Program-made: the position numbers and the translations under genes
The notes under the pieces: model-generated
Told to the model about the DNA's origin: nothing
Databases searched by the model: none
What the model saw: the letters and a program-made list of their open reading frames with translations, nothing else
DNA from: JAYFQF01 sp034927285
GTDB lineage: Bacteria > Bacillota > Peptococcia > DRI-13 > UBA5745
Direction of reading: 5' to 3'
NCBI GenBank assembly: GCA_034927285.1
Contig: JAYFQF010000004.1
Span: 62,001 to 126,000, forward strand
Length of the DNA stretch: 64,000 nt
Part shown: piece after piece, positions 47,637 through 57,634 of the stretch
How positions within the stretch are numbered: position 1 is the stretch's first letter
Layout of the letters: every line of letters begins with the position of its first letter

Positions 47637-49808
47637 ATGAAGGCAGGACGTGACGTGAAACAAAAGCCTGTAACGATAAAATCAAAACAAAGAATTCAGA
47701 TCATGCTGGTCATCGTCACACTGGGTTTTGTGGGACTTTTTGGCAGATTGATCTGGATTCAGTTGTTTAAAGGCGAAGAATATCAAAATATGGCCTATGA
47801 GAACCGGTTTCAAAATCTGACGATCAAGGCCCGCCGGGGCGTGATTTATGACACCAACGGCAAGCCCCTGGCTATCAGCATCAGCACGGATTCCTTCTAC
47901 GCTACGCCGTCGGAGGTGGTCAAATCCGAAAAGGCCGATGAAATTGCCGGCCAGCTGGCTCTTTATCTGGATATGGATAAAGAAGACGTCCTTAAGAAAA
48001 TTACGAACACCGACAGAAATTTCATGTATGTTAAACGAAAGGTGGAAAAAGAGACCGCCGACGCAGTCAAGGCTCTGGACCTTCCCGGCATTTACAGCCA
48101 TGAAGAACCGGAACGGGTGTACCCCAAAGGAACCCTGCTGGCGAATATGCTGGGCTTTGTAGGCTTGGATAACAACGGCCTCAGCGGCATCGAGGCCTCC
48201 TATGAGAGCGTGCTTTCCGGCAAGAACGGCACTTTGATGGTGGAGCAGGACACCCGCAGCCAAAGCATCGTGGACGCCGCACAGAAATATATCGCTCCTG
48301 TGGACGGTTCCAGCCTGGTGCTGACGATAGATGAAAGCATCCAGTATATCTGCGAGCGGGAGCTGGCAAACATGGTGGCGGAACGCCAGCCGGACAAAGC
48401 CGGCATCCTGGTGATGGAGCCCAAGACCGGCCGGGTATTGGCCATGGCGGAATACCCCACCTTCGATCCCAATAACTACGGCAGCTACCCCGAGGAGAGC
48501 TGGCGGAATATGCTGATTTCCGATGCCTACGAACCGGGCTCCACGTTCAAGACGGTGGTGATGAGCGGCGCTTTGGAAGAAGGCGTAGCGTCATTAAATG
48601 ACTACTATTACTGCGGCGGCGCCATCAAGCTGAAGGGCGGCACTATCCGCTGCTGGAAGCTGGGGGCCCACGGCAGTCAGAGCTTTTTGGAAGCGGTACA
48701 AAATTCCTGTAACCCGGCCTTTATCACCATCGGCCAGAATCTGGGCAAAGACCTGTTCTTCAAATATCTGAACGGCTTTGGCTTCGGACAAAAGACCGGG
48801 ATCCAGCTTTCCGGCGAAAGCACCGGTATCCTGGTGAATCAGAAGACCTGCAGCGAGCTGGACTTAGGCTCCATGAGCATCGGCCAGTCCAACGCCGTGA
48901 CCCCCATTCAGCTTTTGAACGCATTTTCCGCCATCTGCAACGGGGGAAATCTGATGAAGCCCCAGGTGGTCAGGGAAATCCGGGACTCCCAGGGCAGCGT
49001 GCTGGAGACTGTGGAGCCGGAAGTGGTCCGGCAGGTGATCTCCCCGGAGACCTCCCGGAAGGTGCTGGACGCCCTGGAGACCGTAGTCAGTGTGGGCACC
49101 GGTAAAACCGCCTATATCAAGGGCTACCGGGTGGGAGGCAAAACCGGTACGGCCCAGAAGATCCTGCCCACCGGCGGATATTCCAAGAACGAATTTATCG
49201 CTTCCTTTATGGGCGTGGCCCCCGTCAACGATCCCCAGATCGTGGTGCTGGTGGTTTGTGATAATCCCAAGACTTCCGTACATACCGGCGGCGCCGTCTG
49301 CGGTCCCGTATTCAAAGCGGCCGCCACCGACATCTTAAATTACATGAAGATCTCCGCTCAGGTGGATCCCCGGGATTTTACCGGCGGCGTCGTGGAAAGC
49401 GTGACCCTGCCGGATCTTTGCGATCTCTCCGTAGACAGTGCCCAGCAGAAGGCTTGGGGCCTGGGCCTTTCCACCACGGTGGTGGGCTCCGGCGATAAGG
49501 TGATCGCCCAGCTGCCTTTAGCCAATACCAAGATGGTCAAGGGCGGAACGGTTGTATTATATACGAAGCTGCCGGCTTCTTTGGAAACCGTGCAGCAGAT
49601 CCCGGTGCCGGAGCTGGCCGGCAAGACTGCTGAAGAGATTCAGCAGTTGTCGCAGGAGTACAACTTAAGCTTTGAAATAACCGGTCAAGGTACGGCGATG
49701 TACCAGGAGCCCACGCCCGGTACCATGGTGAACGCAGGCAGCACGGTTTATGTAAGCCTGGAGGAGCCTATCGAGGAAGGGGCGATGGGGGATCTGGCAG
49801 GTCCCTGA
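47637..49808 (+). CDS. penicillin-binding protein 2B/SpoVD type with two PASTA domains
   Basis: 723 residues, class B transpeptidase that crosslinks peptidoglycan at the septum or spore cortex. One membrane helix at residues about 22-42; dimerisation domain; transpeptidase motifs SxxK as STFK (about 306), SxN as SCN (about 361), KTG as KTGTAQ (about 505); then two PASTA domains (about 585-645 and 648-710). Two PASTA domains are more PBP2B-like, while one is usual in SpoVD; the cluster holds only this PBP, so it may serve division, sporulation or both. Start ATG 47637 has a poor ribosome site; GTG 47655 behind GCAGGAC is an alternative. Confidence 0.94.
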   Translation: MKAGRDVKQKPVTIKSKQRIQIMLVIVTLGFVGLFGRLIWIQLFKGEEYQNMAYENRFQNLTIKARRGVIYDTNGKPLAISISTDSFYATPSEVVKSEKADEIAGQLALYLDMDKEDVLKKITNTDRNFMYVKRKVEKETADAVKALDLPGIYSHEEPERVYPKGTLLANMLGFVGLDNNGLSGIEASYESVLSGKNGTLMVEQDTRSQSIVDAAQKYIAPVDGSSLVLTIDESIQYICERELANMVAERQPDKAGILVMEPKTGRVLAMAEYPTFDPNNYGSYPEESWRNMLISDAYEPGSTFKTVVMSGALEEGVASLNDYYYCGGAIKLKGGTIRCWKLGAHGSQSFLEAVQNSCNPAFITIGQNLGKDLFFKYLNGFGFGQKTGIQLSGESTGILVNQKTCSELDLGSMSIGQSNAVTPIQLLNAFSAICNGGNLMKPQVVREIRDSQGSVLETVEPEVVRQVISPETSRKVLDALETVVSVGTGKTAYIKGYRVGGKTGTAQKILPTGGYSKNEFIASFMGVAPVNDPQIVVLVVCDNPKTSVHTGGAVCGPVFKAAATDILNYMKISAQVDPRDFTGGVVESVTLPDLCDLSVDSAQQKAWGLGLSTTVVGSGDKVIAQLPLANTKMVKGGTVVLYTKLPASLETVQQIPVPELAGKTAEEIQQLSQEYNLSFEITGQGTAMYQEPTPGTMVNAGSTVYVSLEEPIEEGAMGDLAGP

Positions 49809-49831
49809 TCCGCGACCCAGGAGGTGGACCC

Positions 49832-51331
49832 ATGAAGTTAAGCGAATTAATGGCCGGTGTTGACGGCGTGATCCGTCAGCAAAGCGGCTTAGAATGCGGC
49901 AAAGAGATATCCCTGGTAACCAGCGACTCCCGGAAGGTGATCCCCGGGGCATTTTTCCTCTGTTTTGAGGGGGAACACAGCGACGGGCATCGTTTTATCG
50001 GCGACGCCCTGGAAAAAGGCGCGGCGGCGGTAGTTCTGCAAAAAGAGGAATGCTGTCTGGCGGAGGTGCCCTGGATTCTTGTCCGGAACAGCCGGCAGGC
50101 GGCGGGACAGATCTTTCAGAATTCTCAAGGCCGCCCATCCTTAGCCATGGGCATGATCGGCGTTACCGGCACCAACGGCAAGACTACGGTCACCAATATG
50201 ATCGCCTCGATTTTGGAGGAAAACCAAAAGAAAACGGGACTTTTGGGAACCGTGGAAAACCGGGTTGGTTCCCTGCGGCTGCCGCAGAAGCTGACCACGC
50301 CGGACAGCCCGGAGCTGGCAGCGCTTTTGCGGCAGATCGCCGATCAGGGCGCGGATTATACGGTGATGGAGGTCAGCTCCCATGCCTTGGCCCAGGGCCG
50401 GGTGGCGGGGGTGGAATTCGACCTGGCGGTATTTACCAATCTGACCCAGGACCATTTGGATTATCATGGTACCATGGCGGATTATCTGAACCAGAAAGCA
50501 AAACTTTTTTCCTCCCTTTCCCCTCAAGGGGCGAAAAAACGAAAAAAAGCGGCTATACTAAACTTTGACGATCCCTCCAGCATGTTTTTGGCCGATCACT
50601 GCCGCGTGCCGGTAATCACCTACGGGCTGAATCCCTTAAGCCATGTGCGGGCGGAAAACCTGCGGCTGGCCGCCCAGGGCACCCAGTTCGAGCTGATCTG
50701 CGCGGAACGCAGTTATCCGGTAAAAATGAAGCTCCACGGCCGCTTCAATGTCTATAACGCACTGGCTTCCACCGCGGCGGCTTTGGTGGAGGGCGTGCCC
50801 ATCGGCGTGATCCAGCGGGCCCTGGCGGGCTTGAGGCCGGTGCCGGGCCGTTTTCAGCAGGTGGAGCCGGATAAAGAGCTGCCCTTCCATGTGTTTGTGG
50901 ATTATTCCCATACGCCGGACAGCCTGGTGAATTGCATTACCACCGCCCGGGAGATTTGCCGGGGCCGGGTCATCACCGTTTTCGGCGCCGGCGGCCACCG
51001 GGATAAGAGTAAACGCCCCCTGATGGGCAACGCCGCCGCCCGGCTGTCGGACTGCTGCATCGTTACCTCGGACAACCCCCGGGATGAAGAGCCCCAGGCT
51101 ATTATCGAGGAAATTCTGACGGGGATGGCCGGCCCCCAGACCCGGGCCCGGGTCTATAAAGAGCCGGACCGGCATAAAGCTATAATCCAGGCTATCGGCA
51201 TGGCACAGCCCGGCGATACGGTGCTGATCTGTGGCAAAGGCCATGAGAACTATCAGATCATCGGCGGCGAGACTTTGCATTTTGACGATTATGAAGAAGC
51301 AAAGCAGGCCATGGAGAATACGCTGATCTAG
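49832..51331 (+). CDS. murE: UDP-MurNAc-L-Ala-D-Glu:meso-diaminopimelate ligase
   Basis: 499 residues. ATP loop GVTGTNGKTTVTN (about residue 112), the SSHALAQGRV motif and the amino-acid-selecting motif DNPR in TSDNPRDEEP, which marks meso-diaminopimelate rather than lysine. It adds the third residue of the peptide stem in the cytoplasm. AGGAGGTGGACCC precedes ATG 49832. The next gene is mraY: murF, often found between them, is not here. Confidence 0.98.
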   Translation: MKLSELMAGVDGVIRQQSGLECGKEISLVTSDSRKVIPGAFFLCFEGEHSDGHRFIGDALEKGAAAVVLQKEECCLAEVPWILVRNSRQAAGQIFQNSQGRPSLAMGMIGVTGTNGKTTVTNMIASILEENQKKTGLLGTVENRVGSLRLPQKLTTPDSPELAALLRQIADQGADYTVMEVSSHALAQGRVAGVEFDLAVFTNLTQDHLDYHGTMADYLNQKAKLFSSLSPQGAKKRKKAAILNFDDPSSMFLADHCRVPVITYGLNPLSHVRAENLRLAAQGTQFELICAERSYPVKMKLHGRFNVYNALASTAAALVEGVPIGVIQRALAGLRPVPGRFQQVEPDKELPFHVFVDYSHTPDSLVNCITTAREICRGRVITVFGAGGHRDKSKRPLMGNAAARLSDCCIVTSDNPRDEEPQAIIEEILTGMAGPQTRARVYKEPDRHKAIIQAIGMAQPGDTVLICGKGHENYQIIGGETLHFDDYEEAKQAMENTLI

Positions 51332-51358
51332 ACTACGCCCGAAAGAGGTTCAGACAGT

Positions 51359-52309
51359 ATGCCCGATTATATCAAGGCAGGATTGGCGGCACTGGCGGTG
51401 GCTTTATTAAGCGGACCGGTGCTGATCCCCGTCCTGCGGCGGTTCAAGTTCGGTCAGTTTGTCCGAAACGACGGCCCCAAGACTCACCTGACCAAATCCG
51501 GTACGCCTACCATGGGAGGCGTCATGTTTTTCATCACCATACCGGTTGCCATGCTCTTTGCCGACACCTTAAACTGGCAGAGCTTTGCCGCGCTGGGGCT
51601 GACGCTGACCCTTGGCCTGGTGGGCTTTGCCGACGACTTCCTGAAAATCAAGAAGCGGCAGTCGGAAGGACTGACAGCCTCCCAGAAATTTGCGGCTCAG
51701 ACAGTGATCGGCCTGCTTTTCGGCACTTTGGTCTGGTTTGCCCGGGGGGGGCTTCTATGGATACCCTTTGCAGACCGGTACCTTGAGCTGGGACCTTTGT
51801 ATATCCTATTTGCCGCCCTGCTGGTCACGGCCGCTGCCAATGCGGTTAACTTTACCGACGGACTGGACGGCTTATGCGCCGGCGTCACCTTTTTTGTGGC
51901 TTTGGCCTACCTCTTGTTATGCAGGGCCTGGAGCCTGGGGCATCTCACCTGGTATGGCGGGGCCATGGCCGGCAGCTGCCTGGGATTTCTATTTTTTAAT
52001 CTGCATCCGGCACGGGTGTTTATGGGGGATACCGGCTCTCTGGCATTGGGGGGCGCCGTGGCCGCCATGGCGATTTTAACCGAAACGGAACTATTATTGC
52101 CGCTTTTGGGCATTATCTATGTAGTGGAAGTCCTGTCGGTAATCCTGCAGATCGCCTATTTCAAAAAGACCCGGGGAAAACGCCTTTTCCGGATGGCCCC
52201 GATCCACCACCATTTCGAGCTTTGCGGCTGGAACGAAAGTCAGGTGGATGCGGCCTTTTGGCTGGTGACGGCTTTGGCCGCCCTGCTCTTTTTGGCTATC
52301 CTGCTCTAG
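51359..52309 (+). CDS. mraY: phospho-N-acetylmuramoyl-pentapeptide transferase
   Basis: 316 residues with ten membrane segments. The Asp and His motifs are intact: FADDFLKIKKRQ, NFTDGLDGL, FMGDTGSLALGG and APIHHHFE. It joins UDP-MurNAc-pentapeptide to undecaprenyl phosphate, giving lipid I in the cytoplasmic membrane. AAGAGG precedes ATG 51359. murD follows. Confidence 0.98.
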   Translation: MPDYIKAGLAALAVALLSGPVLIPVLRRFKFGQFVRNDGPKTHLTKSGTPTMGGVMFFITIPVAMLFADTLNWQSFAALGLTLTLGLVGFADDFLKIKKRQSEGLTASQKFAAQTVIGLLFGTLVWFARGGLLWIPFADRYLELGPLYILFAALLVTAAANAVNFTDGLDGLCAGVTFFVALAYLLLCRAWSLGHLTWYGGAMAGSCLGFLFFNLHPARVFMGDTGSLALGGAVAAMAILTETELLLPLLGIIYVVEVLSVILQIAYFKKTRGKRLFRMAPIHHHFELCGWNESQVDAAFWLVTALAALLFLAILL

Positions 52310-52369
52310 GATCGAACCGGCAGGGGAGAGAGGATGCCGGCGGGGCCGCCGGAACAGGGGGGAAGCAAG

Positions 52370-53836
52370 ATGGAGCGGGAAGAAAAAAAAGCAGGGATTC
52401 CGCTGAAAGATCGGAAGGTTTATATCGTGGGAGGCGGCAAAAGCGGTCTGGCGGCTTTGCGTTTCAGCATGGGCCGGGGCGCCCGTCCCTGTTTAAATGA
52501 CGGCAGGAAAGAACAGGACTTTCCGCCGGAAATCCTGGCGGAGCTAAAAGAGGCCGGAGTGGCCCTGGCTTTGGGACAAGAACCGGATCCTTTGGGCTTC
52601 GGCGCCCAGCTGGTGGTGATGAGCCCCGGCGTACCCCTGGACAAACCGGGCCTTTTAGCGGCGGCCCGGGCCGGAGTTCCCTTTACCAATGAAATTGAAT
52701 TGGGCTATTTAAGCTGCGCCGCGCCGATTCTGGCCGTCACCGGCAGCAACGGCAAGACCACGGTTACCAGTTTGCTGGGGGATATTCTGAAGCTGGAATA
52801 TCCCGGCGCCTTTGTGGGCGGCAATATCGGCCGGCCCTTTGTGGAGGCGGCGGCAGAGCTGGGAGAGGACCAGCCGGCGGTACTGGAGCTGTCCAGCTTC
52901 CAATTGGAAACCATCGGCGCCTTCCGGCCCCGGGTGGCGGTGATTTTAAATCTTTCGCCGGATCATCTGGACCGGCACAAAACCTTTGAAAATTACTGCG
53001 CCATGAAATGGCGTATCACCAAAAATCAGGATCGGGGGGATTGGCTGATCCTGAACTACGACGATCCCCTGCTGCGCCGGGGGGGCCTGGAGATCTTAGC
53101 CGGACAAGCAAAGGAAGCAGAGCTTACCCCCGGTCTGCCCAAAGGACCCCGGGTCCTGTTTTTCAGCCGTCAGGAGCCTTTGGCCGAAGGCCTTTGGCTG
53201 AAGGGGGGAAGCCAGCTGTTTTTAAGCGCCCATGGGGTGGATAAGCTCTTGTTTTCAGCGGAGGGCTTTGCCCTGCCGGGTGCTCACAACAAGGAAAACC
53301 TGCTGGCTGCTGCTGCGGCGGCTCTGGCCTTCGGCCTTCCGGCGGAGAGCGTCCGCCGGGGAGCCATGGCCTTCCGGGCGGTGGAACACCGGCTGGAGCC
53401 CGTGGCGGAAATCGGCGGCGTCCGCTATGTCAACGACTCCAAGGCCACCAACGTGGACGCGGCCATCAAAGCCCTGGACAGTTTTGAGGAGCCGGTGGTG
53501 CTGATCGCCGGAGGACGGGGCAAGGGCGCGTCTTACCGTCCTTTTGCAGAAAAAATCGCGGAAAAAGCCTCTGCGGTGGTCTTAATTGGCGAAGATAAGG
53601 ATAGGATAGAGAAAGCCCTTTTGGAGCAGGGCTTTCTATGGATTTTTAAAACGGGCAGCCTGGAGGAGGCGGTGGAACTATGCCGCCGGGAAGCGCGCCC
53701 AGGACAGGTGGTGCTTTTGGCTCCCGCCTGCTCCAGTTATGACATGTTCAGGAACTATGAAGAAAGAGGCAAAGCCTTTAAGGAACTGGTCCGGCGGATA
53801 GCCGGCGCCGGGGAGGGAAAACCATGCAGCAATTGA
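52370..53836 (+). CDS. murD: UDP-MurNAc-L-alanine:D-glutamate ligase
   Basis: 488 residues. A Rossmann N-terminal domain (VYIVGGGKSGLAALR), ATP loop TGSNGKTTVTS, LNLSPDHLDRH and NDSKATNVDAAIKAL are the MurD motifs. It adds D-Glu to UDP-MurNAc-L-Ala. ATG 52370 is favoured because AGGGGGGA lies 6 bases upstream; ATG 52334, with GGGGAG upstream, would add a Pro/Gly-rich 12-residue leader and cannot be excluded. It overlaps ftsW by 13 bases. Confidence 0.97.
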   Translation: MEREEKKAGIPLKDRKVYIVGGGKSGLAALRFSMGRGARPCLNDGRKEQDFPPEILAELKEAGVALALGQEPDPLGFGAQLVVMSPGVPLDKPGLLAAARAGVPFTNEIELGYLSCAAPILAVTGSNGKTTVTSLLGDILKLEYPGAFVGGNIGRPFVEAAAELGEDQPAVLELSSFQLETIGAFRPRVAVILNLSPDHLDRHKTFENYCAMKWRITKNQDRGDWLILNYDDPLLRRGGLEILAGQAKEAELTPGLPKGPRVLFFSRQEPLAEGLWLKGGSQLFLSAHGVDKLLFSAEGFALPGAHNKENLLAAAAAALAFGLPAESVRRGAMAFRAVEHRLEPVAEIGGVRYVNDSKATNVDAAIKALDSFEEPVVLIAGGRGKGASYRPFAEKIAEKASAVVLIGEDKDRIEKALLEQGFLWIFKTGSLEEAVELCRREARPGQVVLLAPACSSYDMFRNYEERGKAFKELVRRIAGAGEGKPCSN

Positions 53837-54909
53837 AAAAAGGAACGCCGGATATCTGGCTGTTTTTAATCGTCGTATTTTTGGTCGGCATCGGCGTTGT
53901 GATGGTCTTCAGCGCCAGCTATTATGACACGCTTTCCAGCGACCCTTTTTACTATTTAAAGCGTCAGGGGCTGTTCGGTCTGGTGGGCCTGGCGGCCATG
54001 CTGACGGCCATGAATTTTCCCTACAACAAATTCCGCTATTTCACCAAACCTCTGCTTTTGGCTAATATTCTGCTTTTGATCGTGGTGTTTTTCTTTGAGG
54101 ATACCAAAGGTTCCCACCGGTGGATTCCTCTGGGGATTTTTAACCTTCAGCCTTCGGAAATCGCCAAGTTTTCCGTGGCCTTGTTTATGGCGGATATCCT
54201 CAGCCGGTACAAGGCGGACCCCAACGACCTTAAAGGAGATCTGGGCCATATCATTATCGTGGTAGGCGTGATTCTGGCCCTGATCCTGAAAGAGCCCGAC
54301 CTGGGCACCACAATAGCCATCGCCGCCATGGTCATGATCGTACTTTTGGTGTCGGGCCTGCGCTGGCTGTACTTTATCGGCACCGGGCTGGCCGGGGCCG
54401 CCGGAGTGACGGTGCTGATCATGAACTCCGAATACCAGATGAAACGGATCATCGGCTGGCTGGACCCCTGGAGCGATCCTATCGGCATGGGATACCAGCC
54501 GATCCAGTCCCTTTATGCTTTGGGCTCCGGCGGCTTCTGGGGCATGGGCATCGGCAACAGCCGGCAGAAGCTGGGCTTTTTGCCGGAGCAAAACACCGAC
54601 TTTATTTTTGCCATCATTGGCGAAGAACTGGGATTTATCGGGGCGGCTTTTATCGTGCTGATGTTTATCCTGCTGATCTGGAGAGGATATAAGATCGCCA
54701 GCCGCTGCCCCGATATGTTCGGCACCCTTTTAGCTACAGGCATCACGACCAGCCTGGGGATCCAGGCTTTCCTTAACCTGGGGGTGGTGACCAATACCTT
54801 GCCGGTTACCGGCATCGCCCTGCCTTTCCTGAGCTACGGCGGCTCCTCGCTGCTGATGTCCATGGGGGTCGTAGGGGTATTGCTGAATATTTCACGTTAT
54901 CATAAGTGA
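53824..54909 (+). CDS. ftsW: septal peptidoglycan glycosyltransferase FtsW (SEDS family)
   Basis: 361 residues with about ten membrane helices. SEDS motifs are clear: KGSHRWIPLGIFNLQPSEIAK, KEPDLGTT, GNSRQKLGFLPEQNTDFIF and the final ITGIALPFLSYGGSSLL. It polymerises lipid II glycan strands together with a class B PBP, here probably the PBP encoded four genes upstream. GGGGAGGG precedes the ATG; the start lies inside the end of murD. SpoVE is the close alternative name in sporulating species. Confidence 0.96.
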   Translation: MQQLKKGTPDIWLFLIVVFLVGIGVVMVFSASYYDTLSSDPFYYLKRQGLFGLVGLAAMLTAMNFPYNKFRYFTKPLLLANILLLIVVFFFEDTKGSHRWIPLGIFNLQPSEIAKFSVALFMADILSRYKADPNDLKGDLGHIIIVVGVILALILKEPDLGTTIAIAAMVMIVLLVSGLRWLYFIGTGLAGAAGVTVLIMNSEYQMKRIIGWLDPWSDPIGMGYQPIQSLYALGSGGFWGMGIGNSRQKLGFLPEQNTDFIFAIIGEELGFIGAAFIVLMFILLIWRGYKIASRCPDMFGTLLATGITTSLGIQAFLNLGVVTNTLPVTGIALPFLSYGGSSLLMSMGVVGVLLNISRYHK

Positions 54910-54972
54910 CGAAAATCATGGGCGGCGGCCCTGCCGGAGAGCGGGGCCAAAGCCAGACGCGGGAGCGGGAAT

Positions 54973-56085
54973 ATGCGTATTATTGTATCCGGCGGCGGCA
55001 CAGGAGGACATATCTATCCGGCCATCGCCATTGCCAAGGGAATCGAAGCAGCCTCCCCGGATGCCCGGGTGCTTTATGTGGGTACCGGCGAAGGGATGGA
55101 AAGCCGGATCGTTCCGGAGCGGGGAGTGGCCTTCCGGCCTATTCATGCCCGGGGCTGGCAGGGGCGGAAGGTATCCAGCCTGGTGAAGGCGCTGAAAACC
55201 AATAGCCAGGGACAAAAAGAAGCCGGGGCGATCATTGACGAATTCAAGCCGGACGCGGTGGTGGGCACCGGCGGATACGTCTGCCTGCCGGTGGCTCAGG
55301 CGGCCAAAAAGGCGGGAGTGGCAGTCTACCTTCATGAACAGAACGCTTATCCCGGGCTGGCAAACCGCCTGATCTCCCTTTGGGCCCAGGGCCTGATGCT
55401 GACCTTTGAGGAGGCCCGGCCTTTGTTCCCCAAGTCCGCCCAAAAAAAGGCGGTTTGCACCGGCTTGCCGGTAAGACCGGAAATCCTGGCGGCAAAACGT
55501 CCGGAGGCGGTAAGGGAGCTGGGGCTTCAGCCGGATATTCCCACCCTGTTGGCGGTGGGGGGATCCCAAGGGGCCAGGAGCATTAATTTTGCCATGATCC
55601 ACGTGGCCAAAGAACTGTACGGCCGCGCCGGCGTCCAGATCCTGATGGCCACAGGCCGCCGGGATTATGAAAGGGTTGTCAAAGGCCTGGAGGATGCGGG
55701 AATCCCGGTAAAAGGAGAAAAAAACATCCATCTTTATCCCTATCTGGACCGTATGGAGCTGGCCTTGGCCGCCGCCGACCTTTATGTAGGCCGGGCCGGG
55801 GCCACCACCCTGGCGGAACTCACCGTCCGGGGACTGCCGGCGGTGCTGATCCCTTACCCCTTCGCTTCGGCGGATCATCAGACCTACAATGCCAAAAGCC
55901 TGGCGGACCGGGGGGCGGCCGTGCTGCTGGAAGACAAGGGCCTTACGGGCCCGAAGCTTTTAGCGGTCACGGAAAAACTTCTGGCCGACGTCTCCCGCTT
56001 GAAACAGATGGCGGAAAGAAGCCTGGAATGCGGTAAGCCCCGGGCTTTGGATGAGATCGTAGGGGTCTTGACGAGCAAAGAATAA
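54973..56085 (+). CDS. murG: lipid II synthase (undecaprenyl-PP-MurNAc-pentapeptide GlcNAc transferase)
   Basis: 370 residues. GT-B fold with the N-terminal loop SGGGTGGHIYPAIAIAKG, the VVGTGGYVC motif, the second G loop AVGGSQGARSIN, and the UDP-GlcNAc-binding region RAGATTLAELTVRGLPAVLIPYP (shown partly). It adds GlcNAc to lipid I on the inner membrane face. GGGAGCGGGA precedes ATG 54973. The 63-bp gap after ftsW has no visible signal. Confidence 0.98.
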   Translation: MRIIVSGGGTGGHIYPAIAIAKGIEAASPDARVLYVGTGEGMESRIVPERGVAFRPIHARGWQGRKVSSLVKALKTNSQGQKEAGAIIDEFKPDAVVGTGGYVCLPVAQAAKKAGVAVYLHEQNAYPGLANRLISLWAQGLMLTFEEARPLFPKSAQKKAVCTGLPVRPEILAAKRPEAVRELGLQPDIPTLLAVGGSQGARSINFAMIHVAKELYGRAGVQILMATGRRDYERVVKGLEDAGIPVKGEKNIHLYPYLDRMELALAAADLYVGRAGATTLAELTVRGLPAVLIPYPFASADHQTYNAKSLADRGAAVLLEDKGLTGPKLLAVTEKLLADVSRLKQMAERSLECGKPRALDEIVGVLTSKE

Positions 56086-56174
56086 AACATCGCCGGCAGG
56101 GGAACCAAAACCTGCCGGACTGCATAGGATGAATGCAGTATGAACCTGAATCCACAGCAGGAAAGGAAACTTGT

Positions 56175-57557
56175 ATGACGGATCAAAGAAAATGGCATTT
56201 TATCGGAATCGGCGGCGTAGGCATGAGCGGTATCGCCAAAGTCTGCCTGGAAATGGGCAAGCCGGTCAGCGGTTCGGATCTGGCGGAATCAGATCTGACC
56301 CGGCGCCTGGCGGCTTTGGGCGCGGAAATCCATATCGGCCACGACCCTCGTTACGTAGTGCCGGATCTGGAAGCGGTGGTGGTTTCCACAGCCATCCATC
56401 AGGATAACCCGGAGCTTTGCCGGGCCCGGGAACTGGGCATACCGGTGATCCACCGGGGCACCTGCCTGGCCCGGCTGATGGACCGGAAAAAAGGGATCGC
56501 CGTAGCCGGCGCCCATGGCAAGACCACTACCAGCGCCATGATTTCCTTGCTTTTGGAAAAAGGAGGATACGATCCTGCTTTTTTGGTGGGCGCCTTCGTC
56601 GGTGATCTGGGAACCAATGGCAAATGGGGCAAAGGAGAGTATATGGCGGCGGAAGCCGACGAGTCCGACGGCTCATTTCTCCGCCTGAACCCGCTGATCG
56701 CCCTGGTGACCAATGTGGAGGACGATCACCTGGATTATTACGGCACCCAGGAAAGGATCAATAATGCTTTTGTAGAATTCGTCAACCATGTGCCAAAGGA
56801 AGGGGCGGCCATCGTCTGCACCGACGATCCCGGCATCCGGGGGCTTTTGCCCAGGTTTAAGGCAGAGAGGCTCCTGACTTACGGCACTTCACCCCAGGCC
56901 TGGCTCCGGGGGGAAAACCTGCGCTGCGAAAAAGACCGGATGCGGGCGGAGGTTTATCTTGAAGGCAGGCTTTTGGGAACGATAAGTCTTTCGGTTTTCG
57001 GCACACATAACCTGTTAAATGCCCTGGGGGCCCTGGCCGCGGGCCTGGTCTGCGGCATGGATTTTGAAACCATGGCCGGCATTTTGTCCGGCTTCCATGG
57101 CGCTCACCGGCGGCTGGAGAAGATCGGCCAGGCAAAGGACATACGGATTTATGATGATTATGCCCATCATCCAACGGAGCTTAAGGCAACGCTGGCGGCG
57201 GCGGCTATGATCGAGGCCCGCCGCAGGATCATTGTGTTTCAGCCTCACCGTTACACCAGGACCAAGCTTTTGGCCGCCGAATTCGGCGACGCCTTCCAGG
57301 GAGCGGACCGGTTCTATCTTCTCCCCGTTTACAGCGCCGGCGAGACGCCGATTCCCGGCGTATCCAGCCTTTTGATCGCCGACGCCGTAGAGTCTGAGGG
57401 CGGGAGCCGTCCGGTTTTACCGGCGGGTTTCGGGGAAGCCCTGGAGCTTTTGCAGGCGGAGGTCCGGCCGGGAGACATGGTGCTGACCTTAGGGGCGGGC
57501 AATGTCTGGCAGCTGGGCAAAATGCTTTTGGAGGCTTTGGAAAAGCGGGAGCGGTAA
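56175..57557 (+). CDS. murC: UDP-N-acetylmuramate:L-alanine ligase
   Basis: 460 residues. FIGIGGVGMSGIA nucleotide-binding N-terminus, ATP loop AGAHGKTTTSAM (about residue 113), EADESDGSF, and DDYAHHPTELKATL are the MurC signatures. It attaches L-Ala to UDP-MurNAc, the first step of the peptide stem. ATG 56175 is supported by AGGAAAGG upstream; the in-frame ATG 56133 adds 14 residues without ribosome site. murB follows 77 bp later. Confidence 0.98.
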   Translation: MTDQRKWHFIGIGGVGMSGIAKVCLEMGKPVSGSDLAESDLTRRLAALGAEIHIGHDPRYVVPDLEAVVVSTAIHQDNPELCRARELGIPVIHRGTCLARLMDRKKGIAVAGAHGKTTTSAMISLLLEKGGYDPAFLVGAFVGDLGTNGKWGKGEYMAAEADESDGSFLRLNPLIALVTNVEDDHLDYYGTQERINNAFVEFVNHVPKEGAAIVCTDDPGIRGLLPRFKAERLLTYGTSPQAWLRGENLRCEKDRMRAEVYLEGRLLGTISLSVFGTHNLLNALGALAAGLVCGMDFETMAGILSGFHGAHRRLEKIGQAKDIRIYDDYAHHPTELKATLAAAAMIEARRRIIVFQPHRYTRTKLLAAEFGDAFQGADRFYLLPVYSAGETPIPGVSSLLIADAVESEGGSRPVLPAGFGEALELLQAEVRPGDMVLTLGAGNVWQLGKMLLEALEKRER

Positions 57558-57634
57558 GGCAGGCAGATCCCTGACGGTCAAAGACCGACCGACAGCGGCA
57601 GGCCGCGGCAGGGATGCGCCGGAAAGGGAGACTC